Shown: one piece after another, positions 55,557 through 64,000 of the stretch | How positions within the stretch are numbered: the first letter of the stretch is position 1 | How the letters are laid out: each line of letters opens with the position of its first letter | Notes under the pieces: generated by a model | Told to the model about the DNA's origin: nothing | Database searches by the model: none | What the model saw: only the letters and a program-made list of their open reading frames with translations | Made by a program: the position numbers and the translations under genes | Source: Actibacterium sp. 188UL27-1 | GTDB taxonomy: Bacteria; Pseudomonadota; Alphaproteobacteria; Rhodobacterales; Rhodobacteraceae | Direction: 5' to 3' | Assembly (NCBI RefSeq): GCF_016901225.1 | Contig: NZ_JAFEUL010000018.1 | Location: 23,654-87,653, forward strand | DNA: 64,000 nucleotides

Positions 55557-55600
55557 TGCAGCCTCCATATTGTTACCATGGTAATAATATGGAGGCTGCA
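55557..55600. promoter_or_regulatory. 44-bp near-perfect palindrome at the ABM/MarR start
   Basis: Arms TGCAGCCTCCATATT (55557-55571) and AATATGGAGGCTGCA (55586-55600) are exact inverted repeats around GTTACCATGGTAAT, itself a 12-bp palindrome TTACCATGGTAA flanked by one mismatch. It ends exactly at the ABM start codon and contains the ribosome site, so the leader RNA could fold to hide GGAGG. It is also a natural binding site for the MarR dimer encoded two genes down. Confidence 0.8.
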
Positions 55601-55712
55601 ACTGCTCTGCAAGGCGCATAACAAAGAACCATTTGGTTTGCGGCTTTGATTGGGCCTAACCTACCCCAACGTCACCCGCACAACGCGAGGACGTGACATG
55701 GGAGGAGAAAGC

Positions 55713-56903
55713 ATGACCGACCGTATGCGTTTCGGTATTTTCCTGGCGCCGTTCCACAAGCCCGGTATCAACCCTACCCTTGCCCTGGAACAGGATCTGG
55801 AACTTGTCCAATGGCTCGACCGCTGCGATTATGACGAGGTTTGGTTCGGCGAACACCATTCCGCCGGCTCGGAAATTTCCGCCAGCCCCGAGATCATGAT
55901 CGCCAGCGCAGCGCAGCGCACGCGCCGGATCAAACTGGGCACTGGGGTGGTTTCCGTCAGCTACCATAACCCCCTCTGGGTCGCCGAAAAGATTGTGCAA
56001 TTGGATCATCTGACCCGGGGTCGTGCGATGCTTGGCCTTGGCCCGGGATCCCTGCCCACGGATGCCGCGATGATCGGCCTGTCCCAAAAGGACACACGCG
56101 GGCTGTTGGCTGACGGGTTGGATATTATCACGCGACTGCTGCGATCCGATGAACCCATCAATTTCGAAAATGACCGCTGGGTTCTAAAGGATGCACGTTT
56201 GCACCTGCGCCCCTATTCCAACCTCGATCTGGCAACCGCCGCTGTTGCCTCTCCCACCGGGCCGAAGCTGGCTGGCAAATACGGTACTGGATTGATCTCC
56301 ATTGGCGCGACAACGGCAGCCGGATTCGACGCGCTCGCACTACATTGGGACGTGATCGAGGAAGAAGCCAAGCACCACAACCAACGGGTGGACCGATCAA
56401 AATGGCGCCTTGTCGGCCTGTGCCATATTGCTGAAACCGCCGAACAAGCGCGCCGTGATGTCGAATACGGGATCGAACACTGGTTCAACTATTTCCAGGA
56501 GATCGCCGCGTTCCCGCAAATGTCGATGCCTGGCCAGAACGCTAAGGAGATGATCGACTTTATCAACGATTCAGGCTTCGGCACCATTGGCACCCCGGAC
56601 ATGTGCCGCGCTCAGATCAATCGGCTTTGGACCCAATCCAATGGCGGTTTTGGAGCCTATCTGATGCTCGCCCACAACTGGGCCAATTTCGACGCGACCC
56701 GGCGCAGTTACGAATTGATCGCACGCGAGGTTTTCCCGCACTTTCAAGGCCAGTACATGTCGACAATGAATGCGGCCCTGCGTGCCCAGAAAATGCGCCC
56801 GGAACTGGCAGAGATTCATGCAAAAGCGGTTGAAACCGCGCAGGAAAGCTATGCCGCCGAGAAGGCTGGACGCGATCACCTGCTCAACGAACCTGCCGAA
56901 TAG
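55713..56903 (+). CDS. LLM-class flavin-dependent monooxygenase
   Basis: A 396-residue luciferase-like TIM-barrel enzyme: MRFGIFLAPFHKPGINPTLA, DRCDYDEVWFGEHHSAGSEI, TRRIKLGTGVVSVSYHNPLW, and RGRAMLGLGPGSLPTDAAMI. The pattern is that of limonene 1,2-monooxygenase-like and related alkanal oxidases that use FMNH2 from a reductase. The substrate is unknown. ATG 55713 has GGAGGAG upstream; an open extension to 55650 has no match. It is divergent from the ABM/MarR pair, so co-regulation is possible. Confidence 0.9.
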   Translation: MTDRMRFGIFLAPFHKPGINPTLALEQDLELVQWLDRCDYDEVWFGEHHSAGSEISASPEIMIASAAQRTRRIKLGTGVVSVSYHNPLWVAEKIVQLDHLTRGRAMLGLGPGSLPTDAAMIGLSQKDTRGLLADGLDIITRLLRSDEPINFENDRWVLKDARLHLRPYSNLDLATAAVASPTGPKLAGKYGTGLISIGATTAAGFDALALHWDVIEEEAKHHNQRVDRSKWRLVGLCHIAETAEQARRDVEYGIEHWFNYFQEIAAFPQMSMPGQNAKEMIDFINDSGFGTIGTPDMCRAQINRLWTQSNGGFGAYLMLAHNWANFDATRRSYELIAREVFPHFQGQYMSTMNAALRAQKMRPELAEIHAKAVETAQESYAAEKAGRDHLLNEPAE

Positions 56904-57049
56904 CAACGATCCCAAAGTAGGCCGGTTCACTGTCCGCAGCCGGCCTGCATACCGCAATCCGGCGCGTTTTCGCAAAACCACAACGAATTTTCGATGGACA
57001 GGCCCAGGGGTGGTTGATGACCTAAGGTAAATTTGTTACTGATCTCATA

Positions 57050-57173
57050 CGACGACAACTGAAACGAGACCACTTCATGATGATCCTATCGTATATCCAA
57101 GATTTTGGCTGGTCCCCCAGCTAGGCGCGGTATGGAACTGAACTCCGAAGCCGCTCCTTGAAGCGGCTTTTTT
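57050..57173 (+). ncRNA. Candidate short transcript with mini-ORF and terminator
   Basis: In the 331-base gap between the monooxygenase and the 67-residue gene, TTGATG (57014-57019) and TACTGA (57037-57042, 17-base spacer) could be a promoter, though the -10 is poor. The transcript would contain an open frame 57077-57124 (MMILSYIQDFGWSPS, 15 residues, without a clear ribosome site). It ends at a perfect terminator (AAGCCGCT / AGCGGCTT, six-base loop, T run; 57148-57173). It may be a small RNA, a leader peptide, or simply the 3' end of the monooxygenase transcript. Confidence 0.4.
57148..57173 (+). terminator. Rho-independent terminator
   Basis: AAGCCGCT and AGCGGCTT pair over 8 bp around the loop CCTTGA and run into six T residues. 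It terminates whatever transcript comes from the left (monooxygenase gene or candidate small RNA) and precedes the 67-residue gene by about 60 bases. Confidence 0.85.
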
Positions 57174-57234
57174 GTGTCTTCGTCTAATTTTGCTGACTTC
57201 AAGCGGCGGCTTTCCCAACTAGAGGAAAGCAAAG

Positions 57235-57438
57235 ATGTCTATCATTACATTCGCTGACAAAGGTCGCGGGCGTGGATGGGTCAGGCCCTGGGTGAAACCG
57301 GCCAAGCCTTGGAAACCGCCAAAAGGGAAACGGCCGAATAACCAGATACCCAGTTCAGATCATCTGCGGCGCGATATCGGTTTGCCACCCCATGTGAAAC
57401 CGCCATCCCCGGCTCCACCCCGGCCGCATTGCTTCTGA
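57235..57438 (+). CDS. Small basic protein with DUF1127-like motif (67 aa)
   Basis: Opens MSIITFADKGRGRGWVRPWV, then KPAKPWKPPKGKRPNNQIPS and SDHLRRDIGLPPHV. The LRRDIGL stretch is like the signature of DUF1127 proteins, but the rest (Trp/Pro/Lys-rich N-terminus) is unlike them, so I treat it as a separate small protein. GAGGAAAGC precedes the ATG. It ends ahead of the tRNA gene on the other strand. Possible nucleic-acid binding is inferred from charge only. Confidence 0.6.
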   Translation: MSIITFADKGRGRGWVRPWVKPAKPWKPPKGKRPNNQIPSSDHLRRDIGLPPHVKPPSPAPPRPHCF

Positions 57439-57516
57439 CCACCAATCCACCCCCCCGCCTCGCGTCAGAGTGAGGCGGGCCTCTCACTTGATCATCTGTT
57501 GGGAAGGCGGTGGAGG

Positions 57517-57592
<76 letters not shown>

Positions 57593-57633
57593 GTTGATGT
57601 GGAAGTAGCCGCCCGCCTTGATGCGCGCAACCC

Positions 57634-58209
57634 TTACGGCGCGTAGATTTCATGCCTACCGTTGAACAGATGGAACACGACACCCTGCCCGCCCGGTAAT
57701 TCTGCCACCTGATCCAGCCTTCGCCCGGTCGCAGCCGTGCGCAGAAAGCGGGAGGTGATGCCATGGGTGATGATCACCGTGGGCATGGTCAACTCATCGA
57801 GAACGGTGGTTACCCTCTGCCATAGTGCCTTAAACGACTCACCCCCTGGGGCCCGGGCGTAGAAATCGAGGAAATGATCATCCTCCGGGGCTGGCCAACC
57901 CGCTGTAATCTCGGCCCGGGTCAGACCAGTCCACGCGCCAACTTCAATCTCGCGCAAATCTGGCGAAGAGCTGACACCTGCCCCAAGGTGCTGTGCCGCG
58001 ATCAGTGCCGTCGCCATGGCTCGCCCCTGCGGCGACGACAGGACCTGATGCGTGGCTCCCGTGACGCCGCGACGGGCCAGCAGTGCTCCCATCTGATCTG
58101 CCTGTACCCGTCCTTTGACCGTCAAGGGGCTGTCGAGGCTGCCCTGCATGCGACCTTGGCAATTCCATTCGGTTTCGCCATGGCGCAGAACATAAATTTC
58201 GGGCAGCAT
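57634..58209 (-). CDS. Histidine phosphatase family protein (phosphoglycerate mutase-like)
   Basis: A 191-residue enzyme with the catalytic RHG motif in YVLRHGETEWNCQGRMQGSL, the LSSPQGRAMATALIAAQHLG region, the second His in PTVIITHGITSRFLRTA, and DLREIEVGAWTGLTRAEI. The substrate may be a phosphosugar or other small phosphate. ATG 58209 has a GGAG box upstream; an open N-terminal extension to 58317 has no counterpart. It is separate from the two glycosyltransferase genes upstream on the same strand. Confidence 0.87.
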   Translation of the reverse strand: MLPEIYVLRHGETEWNCQGRMQGSLDSPLTVKGRVQADQMGALLARRGVTGATHQVLSSPQGRAMATALIAAQHLGAGVSSSPDLREIEVGAWTGLTRAEITAGWPAPEDDHFLDFYARAPGGESFKALWQRVTTVLDELTMPTVIITHGITSRFLRTAATGRRLDQVAELPGGQGVVFHLFNGRHEIYAP

Positions 58210-58313
58210 TCCGGTCTCCGATGACAGCAGATTCCTGATGTAGAAACAAGACAGGTTCGGTGGCAACCGCCTTTGATCCGCCGAAGATGCAAACACGGTT
58301 GCCTGGCATGCAT

Positions 58314-59114
58314 TCACTTGCTGCGGGCCAGTTCCTCTGCTTTTTCGACCACCCGAATGCAGGCGGGCTGTCGGCGATCCAACTTATAGATCGGGCTTAC
58401 CCCCAGCAGGCTATCCAATTGCGCGTCGAATTCACCTTCGGTTCGGGATGCGCGACATGCATGACCGGCGACCAGACTTGGCAGCGCCGATACTTTTGGA
58501 ACCTTCTCCCAGGCCGTGGCAAAATCAGCATCATTTTTCAGCAGATAATCGAACTGATAATGCATCATGAAGTAGGGATAGTATTTTGCTTTGCGTCCGG
58601 GCCCTGGCCGCACGAACCAAAACCTGTCTTTCTTAACCCTTTGGGCCGCACTGAACGCAGTGATCGAGCGATGAGGCGGCAACGGTGTCCGCTGATGACG
58701 GAACAACTCAATATATTGCTCTTTCCACGTGCGGATCAGGATATGATCCGGCTCAGACACCAAGAACCAAGAAGAGATTGGACGATCGGGGCCCGGCCGG
58801 GCGAACCCGAAGAAACCAGACTGGTCCAATTTTCCCGTCAGCCATTCATCCAATGGACCAAAAGGCACCAGGGTCGCATCGATCCAGCATCCGCCATGTC
58901 GCGTCAGCAGATCAAGCCGCAACAGGTCTGAATTGACCGTTGCATTATGAGCGTATGGATCAAGGCCCAGATCGGAAAGACGATCCTCCATCTCCGCGCG
59001 CTCAACAATATGTAAAGAGATGTCCGGATTCAAGTCGTCCCATAACGTGAAACATCGTTGGACCATGTCTGGCGCACTGGCACGCCCGTTGTCCCACATT
59101 GACCAGATTTTCAT
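58314..59114 (-). CDS. Capsular polysaccharide-type glycosyltransferase, copy 1
   Basis: A 266-residue GT-A transferase of the Caps_synth/GT32-like group. MKIWSMWDNGRASAPDMVQR opens it, with TVNSDLLRLDLLTRHGGCWI, DATLVPFGPL carrying the Asp pair for metal/nucleotide-sugar binding, and KYYPYFMMHYQFDYLLKNDA. It shares most of its length with the gene at 59255 (same opening, same DxT site, same KYYPYFMMHYQFD), so it is a tandem duplicate. Probable role in surface polysaccharide or lipid-linked glycan synthesis. Confidence 0.82.
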   Translation of the reverse strand: MKIWSMWDNGRASAPDMVQRCFTLWDDLNPDISLHIVERAEMEDRLSDLGLDPYAHNATVNSDLLRLDLLTRHGGCWIDATLVPFGPLDEWLTGKLDQSGFFGFARPGPDRPISSWFLVSEPDHILIRTWKEQYIELFRHQRTPLPPHRSITAFSAAQRVKKDRFWFVRPGPGRKAKYYPYFMMHYQFDYLLKNDADFATAWEKVPKVSALPSLVAGHACRASRTEGEFDAQLDSLLGVSPIYKLDRRQPACIRVVEKAEELARSK

Positions 59115-59254
59115 AAGACCGCTCTCTAGACCATTGTAGCCCCCAAGCTGATGTATAAATTTCTGCAAGCGATTAAAGGTTAATAGCAGGCGGAAAATTC
59201 AAAATTCATCTAATTTTTACAAATAGTTACATGACAGGTCGACCAGTTAGACAC

Positions 59255-60061
59255 TCACCCACCGTTGCTAAGACACCGCTCTTCTGCATACTCGACGATG
59301 CGCAGACATTCAGGGCGGCGTCTGTCTACTTTATGAACCGGACTGGCATCCAACAACTCGGGAAGCTGTTGTTCAAACTCTTCCACGGTTTGGCAAGTTC
59401 GACACACATGGATGGTCAGCAGACTCGGCAAGGCGGAAACCTTTGGCGTGGCCTCCCAAGCGTTTGCAAAATCAGTATCCGACTGCAGTAACTGGTCAAA
59501 TTGATAGTGCATCATGAAGTAGGGGTAATACTTGGCCAATCGTCCCGGCCCGGGACGTACAAACCACAATCGGTCAGTCTTGGCCTTGCGCGCTGCGCGA
59601 AATGCCTTGAATGATCGATAGGGCGGCAGTTGCTGGCGGTTGTGCCGAAAAAGCGCAGCATAGCGGTCAAGCCAGGTTTGCGCGATGACATGGCCCGGAG
59701 GTGATGCCAGAAACCAATTGGCCACGGGGCGATCATCGCCCGGGCGACTAAAGGCAAAAAACCCGTTGGTATCCAGTTGGCCCGTGAACCAGTCATCAAG
59801 CGGCCGGAACGGCACCAACGTGGCATCCACCCAGCATCCACCCACATCCCGAAGCAAGGCCAAGCGCAAGATATTTGCATTCACGTTAGGCCGGTTGGCA
59901 TGGGGGTCGATCTGAAGGTCGGCAAGACGGTCTTCCATCTCGGCCCGCTCGATTACGTTTAACTTGTGCGTGGGGTTCAATGTCTCCCACAGTGTGAAAC
60001 ATCGTTGGAGCATGTCTGGCGCGTTGGCGCGCCCCGCATCCCACATCGACCAGATTTTCAT
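59255..60061 (-). CDS. Capsular polysaccharide-type glycosyltransferase, copy 2
   Basis: The 268-residue paralogue: MKIWSMWDAGRANAPDMLQR, RCFTLWETLNPTHKLNVIER, NVNANILRLALLRDVGGCWV, DATLVPFRPLDDWFTG, and KYYPYFMMHYQFDQLLQSDT. Compared with copy 1 the opening and active-site blocks are nearly identical while the loop after the active site differs. 140 bases separate the copies, and both read leftward. The donor and acceptor are unknown. Confidence 0.82.
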   Translation of the reverse strand: MKIWSMWDAGRANAPDMLQRCFTLWETLNPTHKLNVIERAEMEDRLADLQIDPHANRPNVNANILRLALLRDVGGCWVDATLVPFRPLDDWFTGQLDTNGFFAFSRPGDDRPVANWFLASPPGHVIAQTWLDRYAALFRHNRQQLPPYRSFKAFRAARKAKTDRLWFVRPGPGRLAKYYPYFMMHYQFDQLLQSDTDFANAWEATPKVSALPSLLTIHVCRTCQTVEEFEQQLPELLDASPVHKVDRRRPECLRIVEYAEERCLSNGG

Positions 60062-60196
60062 GCGTGGTCACTGCCGCTTGTTACGTAACCGTTGATCGGT
60101 CTACGCACCAACGCATACACAACCATACCGGGAAGTCGTTACTATAAGATCAGATCCAATGATTTGCGCAACCTTTGACCGATTTGCGCACAACAC

Positions 60197-61150
60197 TCAG
60201 CGACCAGCCGTTTTTTCCCGACGCGCAGCCGAAAGGCGCTCAAAATCATCGCCGGCATGGTAGCTGGACCGGGTCAGCGGTGTGGCAGATACCATCAAAA
60301 ACCCTTTACCCCACGCCGCTTTTTCATAGGCCGCAAATTCATCCGGTGTGACAAACCGGTCAACCCGGTGGTGTTTGGGCGTGGGTTGCAGGTACTGACC
60401 AATGGTAAGAAAGTCGATATCGGCTGCCCGCATGTCTTCCATGACCTGCAGAACCGCCTGTTTGTCTTCGCCCAACCCCACCATGATCCCTGATTTTGTG
60501 AACGTGGAAGGGTCCAGTTCCTTCACCCGTTGCAACAGGCGCAGCGAATGAAAATACCGCGCACCCGGTCGCACCTCAGGGTAAAGCCCCGGGACAGTTT
60601 CAAGGTTATGGTTAAATACATCCGGCTTGGCGGCCACGACCTCCTCCAACGCCTCGGGGGCGCATCGAATGAAATCAGGTGTCAAAATCTCGATCGTCGT
60701 GCCGGGGGATTGCCGGCGAATCGCTCGAATGGTCTGGGCGAAATGCGCCGCTCCGCCATCTTCGATATCATCACGGTCGACCGATGTGACGACAACATGG
60801 TTCAGGCCAAGTTTCTTGACGGCATCGGCCACGCGCCCCGGTTCAAACACGTCCAAGGCTTCGGGTGGCTTGCCCGTCGCGATATTGCAAAAGGTGCAGG
60901 CCCGGGTGCAGACCTCTCCCATGATCATCATTGTCGCGTGGCCTTGGTTCCAGCATTCGCCCACATTAGGGCAACCAGCCTCTTCGCAGACGGTGACAAG
61001 CTTGTGTTCGCGCATGATATCGCGGGTTTGCGTGTAACCCTCACCAACCGGCGCCTTGACCCGGATCCAATCCGGCTTTTTCGGTTGAACGTTATCGGGG
61101 CGATGCGCCTTTTCCGGATGACGCTCGGCAGGGATTTTCAGATCACGCAT
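60197..61150 (-). CDS. lipA: Lipoyl synthase
   Basis: Radical SAM enzyme that inserts two sulfurs into octanoyl-protein. The 317 residues have the N-terminal auxiliary cluster [13 protein letters not shown] and the radical SAM cluster [10 protein letters not shown]. The C-terminus ends in [15 protein letters not shown] with the conserved RSSYHAG. It acts on pyruvate and 2-oxoglutarate dehydrogenase subunits. Start at 61150. Confidence 0.97.
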   Translation of the reverse strand: MRDLKIPAERHPEKAHRPDNVQPKKPDWIRVKAPVGEGYTQTRDIMREHKLVTVCEEAGCPNVGECWNQGHATMMIMGEVCTRACTFCNIATGKPPEALDVFEPGRVADAVKKLGLNHVVVTSVDRDDIEDGGAAHFAQTIRAIRRQSPGTTIEILTPDFIRCAPEALEEVVAAKPDVFNHNLETVPGLYPEVRPGARYFHSLRLLQRVKELDPSTFTKSGIMVGLGEDKQAVLQVMEDMRAADIDFLTIGQYLQPTPKHHRVDRFVTPDEFAAYEKAAWGKGFLMVSATPLTRSSYHAGDDFERLSAARREKTAGR

Positions 61151-61375
61151 GGCTAGGTCCTCTTCGTGTTCCTACAGCTAATGTGCCTCACACGTCCTGT
61201 CCAACCAGAGATTGCCGCAGGCCGCTATGCGCAAGATGCAACGGCACTCAATATCCGTTCAAACACCCATGAATTGCTCCAAATATACTGGTTTCGTGGC
61301 CGATCATGCGGATCAAGCCCAAATTCTGCTGACTGCTTTACCGGGTGTTAGCAGTCTAGAGCCTAAGCAAGAGCG

Positions 61376-61687
61376 ATGCAGAAGCTTCGTCAAAATATAC
61401 GCATGTTCACCTTGATTGCTCTTGCGATGCTCGTTGGTCCTGTGGCCGTACTTCTACAATCGGTTGCGCGCGTCGATAAAAGCAGCGGTCCCTATCTGGT
61501 GATAGGCCCGCCCTGGGGTGGCTTGGATCAAATCATAGTTGATGCAGGTGGTTTTCCGGTTGGGCTCATGAACCCTCCCCTGGGGCGGCTCGCCGCTGGC
61601 AACGACCTGTTCATCGAAAACGTCCTGGCGGGCGGAGCTTGGCTTGTCGGTGATGGTGCGCTCCTCGCTGCCATCTGTGGGGTATGA
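61376..61687 (+). CDS. Small membrane/exported protein upstream of a chemoreceptor (103 aa)
   Basis: Starts [40 protein letters not shown], an N-terminal signal-anchor followed by [38 protein letters not shown] and [18 protein letters not shown]. Many glycines and a final Cys near the end. Unknown function. The stop overlaps the chemoreceptor ATG (ATGA, 61684-61687), so the two are coupled and may form a signalling pair. Confidence 0.75.
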   Translation: MQKLRQNIRMFTLIALAMLVGPVAVLLQSVARVDKSSGPYLVIGPPWGGLDQIIVDAGGFPVGLMNPPLGRLAAGNDLFIENVLAGGAWLVGDGALLAAICGV

Positions 61688-63426
61688 TGATCATGACGTC
61701 ACATGCTCTTTCAACAGACACACATGCATCAGTTTTAAAGACGGTTGCAGCCTTTCAATGTGGCAGTTGGGCTTTTGTCCCAGTGGTTTGCTTGACCGCA
61801 TGGCTCGTAGGAAACGATGTTCTGGTCAGCGCCTTAACCGCGGTCTTGTTCGCCGCCATGACAACACTTGGAAGCAGGGTTCAAAGGCCATTTCGCGAGG
61901 CTTTGCTCGCTATGGGCCTGGTTGGGCAAGCCATTGCGGTGACCACCGCACTTGCAGGGCATATGTGGCAGATCGACGGTCATATGCTCTTCTTCGCGCT
62001 GCTGGCCTGTTGTGTCGCACTGAATGACACTCGCGCATTGGCGATGGCAGCGGGATTGATCGTGGTCCACCACTTTGGCCTTAGTTTGCTGCTGCCCAAT
62101 TTGGTCTATCCGACCGGTACAGTGCTTGAGAATGTCTTTCGCACCTTGTTTCACGGCGCTGTCGTAGCGTTGGAGTTGGCTGCATTGCTCGTCGTTGTGA
62201 AGGTACGGCAAAACCTGCGCAAGAAGGCAACCGACCGCGCAGAGGCGATGGCTGAAAGTCATAAGGCCGCTGAGGACGCGAAAGCGCAGGCAGAACAGGC
62301 TGCACAACGCGCCGAGAACGAACGCATCGCGGCACAGCAACTGGCAAATGAAGCAGAGGCCGCAAAGACGGCCCTAGAGCTACAACATCGAAGAACCCAG
62401 CGGATAACAGACGAAGCGCGGCAGGCTGCGGAACAGGACGCAGTTGAACGCAATGAATTGCAGGCCGCTCAAGATCTCGTCGTAAACGATTTGCGTTCGG
62501 GTTTGGCTCAATTGTCCGAGGGAAATATACGAAACCGGCTCAGTCAGCCCTTCGCATCTCAATATGAAGGCCTGCGCCATGACTATAACACGGCGCTTGC
62601 GAAGCTTGAGCGAATGATCAATCACGTCGCTGCAAACACCGACAGCATCTTGTCGGGATCGATAGGCATAACCGATGCAGCCACTGATTTGGCCACCCGA
62701 ACGGAACGGCAGGCCGCCGCCTTGGAAGAGACCGCCGCGGCTGTTCGGCAATTGGCCCAACTCGTCAGCACGACTGCACTCACCGCGGCCACCGCGGCCA
62801 CGGCAACGGACGAAGCCCATGACAGCGCACAAAAAAGCAGTCAGGTGGTCGGCAAAGCGGCTGACGCGATTTCGAAGATTGCGACCTCCTCCAATCGCAT
62901 TGCGCACATAACCGGGGTCATCGACGAAATCGCCTTCCAGACCAATTTATTGGCGCTGAATGCAGGTATCGAAGCGGCCCGTGCTGGCGATGCCGGACGA
63001 GGTTTTGCCGTTGTCGCATCAGAAGTACGCAACCTTGCGCAACGGTCCTCAGATGCCGCGCAGGAAATCCGGTCTTTGATTACGGTAAGCGAGGCCGAGG
63101 TCAATGAAGGCGTGATCTACGTGACAAAGACAGTTGAAGCACTCAATTCGGTTGCGGCTGCTGTTGCAGGATCCTCTGAGCAGGTCAACGTCATCGCCGA
63201 AGCTGCTGCTGAACAAGACGCCTCGGTGTCGGAGATCAACGCAGCGATCGCACAATTGGACAGGGTTACTCAGGAAAACGCAGCAATGTTCGAAGAGACG
63301 ACATCCGCATGTAACCTTCTGAGTAGCAGCGCTGAAGAGATGCGGGATTTAACCCAGATCTTCCTAGATGAGCGAACCAAGCCAACTTCAACAACGAGAG
63401 GTCCTCAACAGCGGGCTATCGGTTGA
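61684..63426 (+). CDS. Methyl-accepting chemotaxis protein with multi-spanning N-terminus
   Basis: A 580-residue chemoreceptor. Residues 20-180 form several hydrophobic segments without a large periplasmic domain, so sensing is probably in or near the membrane. A long Ala/Glu/Arg-rich coiled coil (about 185-260; [20 protein letters not shown]) follows, then a short linker and the cytoplasmic kinase-control hairpin. The hairpin tip reads [54 protein letters not shown]. No HAMP-like block is obvious. The C-terminus lacks a tethering pentapeptide. Coupled to the small gene upstream. Confidence 0.9.
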   Translation: MMIMTSHALSTDTHASVLKTVAAFQCGSWAFVPVVCLTAWLVGNDVLVSALTAVLFAAMTTLGSRVQRPFREALLAMGLVGQAIAVTTALAGHMWQIDGHMLFFALLACCVALNDTRALAMAAGLIVVHHFGLSLLLPNLVYPTGTVLENVFRTLFHGAVVALELAALLVVVKVRQNLRKKATDRAEAMAESHKAAEDAKAQAEQAAQRAENERIAAQQLANEAEAAKTALELQHRRTQRITDEARQAAEQDAVERNELQAAQDLVVNDLRSGLAQLSEGNIRNRLSQPFASQYEGLRHDYNTALAKLERMINHVAANTDSILSGSIGITDAATDLATRTERQAAALEETAAAVRQLAQLVSTTALTAATAATATDEAHDSAQKSSQVVGKAADAISKIATSSNRIAHITGVIDEIAFQTNLLALNAGIEAARAGDAGRGFAVVASEVRNLAQRSSDAAQEIRSLITVSEAEVNEGVIYVTKTVEALNSVAAAVAGSSEQVNVIAEAAAEQDASVSEINAAIAQLDRVTQENAAMFEETTSACNLLSSSAEEMRDLTQIFLDERTKPTSTTRGPQQRAIG

Positions 63427-63493
63427 TACATAGAACACACGACTTGGCCTGACATTTTTGGTGATATTGAGCGCGACCAAGGAGTGTCGATCG

Positions 63494-63670
63494 ATGCCAA
63501 GTATTCAGGATAAGGTCATCGAACAGAAACCGGCACTACTGGAACTGGCCGGGCGGCTGGGCGGTGTGTCGTAGGCCTGCAAAGTGATGGGATTGTCGCC
63601 GGACAGCTTTCACCGGTTCAAGGACCTGTATGATCAGGGTGGCGAAAAGGCTCTCACGGGTCAGAGGGTG
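63494..63670 (+). mobile_element. IS481-like transposase N-terminal remnant
   Basis: MPSIQDKVIEQKPALLELAG, RLGGVS, a TAG stop (63572-63574, probably CAG before mutation), then ACKVMGLSPDSFHRFKDLYD, QGGEKALTGQR. This is the helix-turn-helix start of an IS481-type transposase. AAGGAG precedes the ATG. The frame then loses family likeness, so the element is truncated. Confidence 0.65.
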
Positions 63671-63873
63671 TGTTGATAGTGTCCACCGATAACTGTGGAT
63701 ATGTCGAGCGCGGATGTGGCAGGCAACAAAGGCCAGAAGAAGCGTTTCCGGTCGGGTGAGCAGTAACCGTCCGATTTGGACCGCCTTCCGCGCTGATTAA
63801 TCAGATTGTATAAGACGTCGTTACTAACGTGGTTAACGACATCGTATTGCGATCGTAGATTTTTCGACATGAG

Positions 63874-64000
63874 TTGGTTGTTGGGGTCGAGCGTCGGCGT
63901 TTCTGGCCCGTTGACTTTAAGCTGTTGATTTTACGGGAAGTCGGCGTGGGCGGTACGACCGTGACTGATATTGCCTTGCGTCAAGGCTTAACGCGGCAGC
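63874..64000 (+). mobile_element. IS66-like OrfA, partial (runs off the window)
   Basis: From about 63886 the plus strand reads VERRRFWPVDFKLLILREVG, VGGTTVTDIALRQGLTRQ, which is the N-terminal HTH region of the IS66-family accessory protein TnpA (RRRW-x(3)-K ... V-DIARRxGL). The start is unclear (TTG 63874 or beyond). The stretch 63671-63873 before it holds stop-rich, IS-like sequence with no clear gene. Confidence 0.6.

Noticed and set aside
59463..59472. TTTGCAAA inside glycosyltransferase copy 2
   Set aside because: It is in coding sequence and unrelated to propionate genes.

Overview
The window reads as chromosomal DNA of a Rhodobacteraceae (roseobacter-clade) alphaproteobacterium. The basis is the high GC content, the set of family-typical neighbours (pccA/pccB with a ScfR/PccR-type regulator, DUF6497, DUF1223 beside acnA, split urease operon, YejA-like binding protein) and the codon usage. 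It is mostly ordinary core metabolism. There are a few decayed or mobile patches (about 22.6-24.5 kb, 32.1-32.9 kb, 54.2-54.7 kb and 63.4-64.0 kb). I saw no CRISPR array, rRNA, prophage or complete insertion sequence.

Layout. 1-0.7 kb: 3' end of an nhaA antiporter gene. 0.8-12 kb: a minus-strand propionyl-CoA assimilation region (pccB, ridA, small genes, tiny lipoproteins, pccA, a membrane GT-C-like protein, methylmalonyl-CoA mutase, an NTF2-like protein). 12.2-16.3 kb: an RTX/serralysin-type metalloprotease, a Bcr/CflA efflux pump and the PccR-like regulator, whose promoter shares a TTTGCAAA element with the pccB promoter. 16.3-19.8 kb: a nitrate/sulfonate/taurine-type ABC importer and an AraC regulator divergent from a peroxiredoxin-like gene. 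20.4-20.6 kb: a strong candidate for an unannotated minus-strand small RNA. 20.7-24.5 kb: an orphan peptide-binding protein, then a frameshifted DCC thiol-disulfide oxidoreductase and a multiply disrupted HTTM-like membrane protein. 24.6-28.5 kb: a lone FliG-like gene, a small secreted Cys protein, an LpxL-like acyltransferase, and DUF6886 and DUF1223 proteins. 28.7-38.2 kb: aconitase, an SDR preceded by a 15-bp perfect hairpin, IS3 and IS481 remnants, a MoxR/VWA pair, glutaryl-CoA dehydrogenase and a protein of unknown function.

38.3-45.3 kb: the urease operon (ureDAB ... ureC-x-ureEFG, minus strand). It is interrupted between ureB and ureC by three small genes, two of which share a phasin-like N-terminal motif followed by basic tails; one tail is a long histone-H1-like Lys/Ala/Pro stretch. 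45.5-49.1 kb: pyrC, pyrE, dnaB. 49.3-52.8 kb: a compact accessory island, a three-gene translationally coupled minus operon facing one plus-strand gene. None has a known function; the small first gene resembles proteins that accompany type VI secretion cargo genes. 52.9-57.5 kb: lytic transglycosylase, ssb, a broken GNAT, a MarR regulator with its ABM monooxygenase under a 44-bp near-perfect palindrome, a luciferase-like monooxygenase, a small-RNA/mini-ORF candidate and tRNA-Val(TAC). 57.6-63.4 kb: a histidine phosphatase, two tandem paralogous polysaccharide-type glycosyltransferases, lipA and a membrane-bound chemoreceptor with a small partner. 63.5-64 kb: IS481-like and IS66-like fragments.

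Functionally, pccA, pccB and the mutase form the propionyl-CoA to succinyl-CoA route (the epimerase is not in the window). The urease genes supply structural subunits plus the Ni-insertion proteins D, E, F and G. All family names are my recognition from the translated sequence, not database results.
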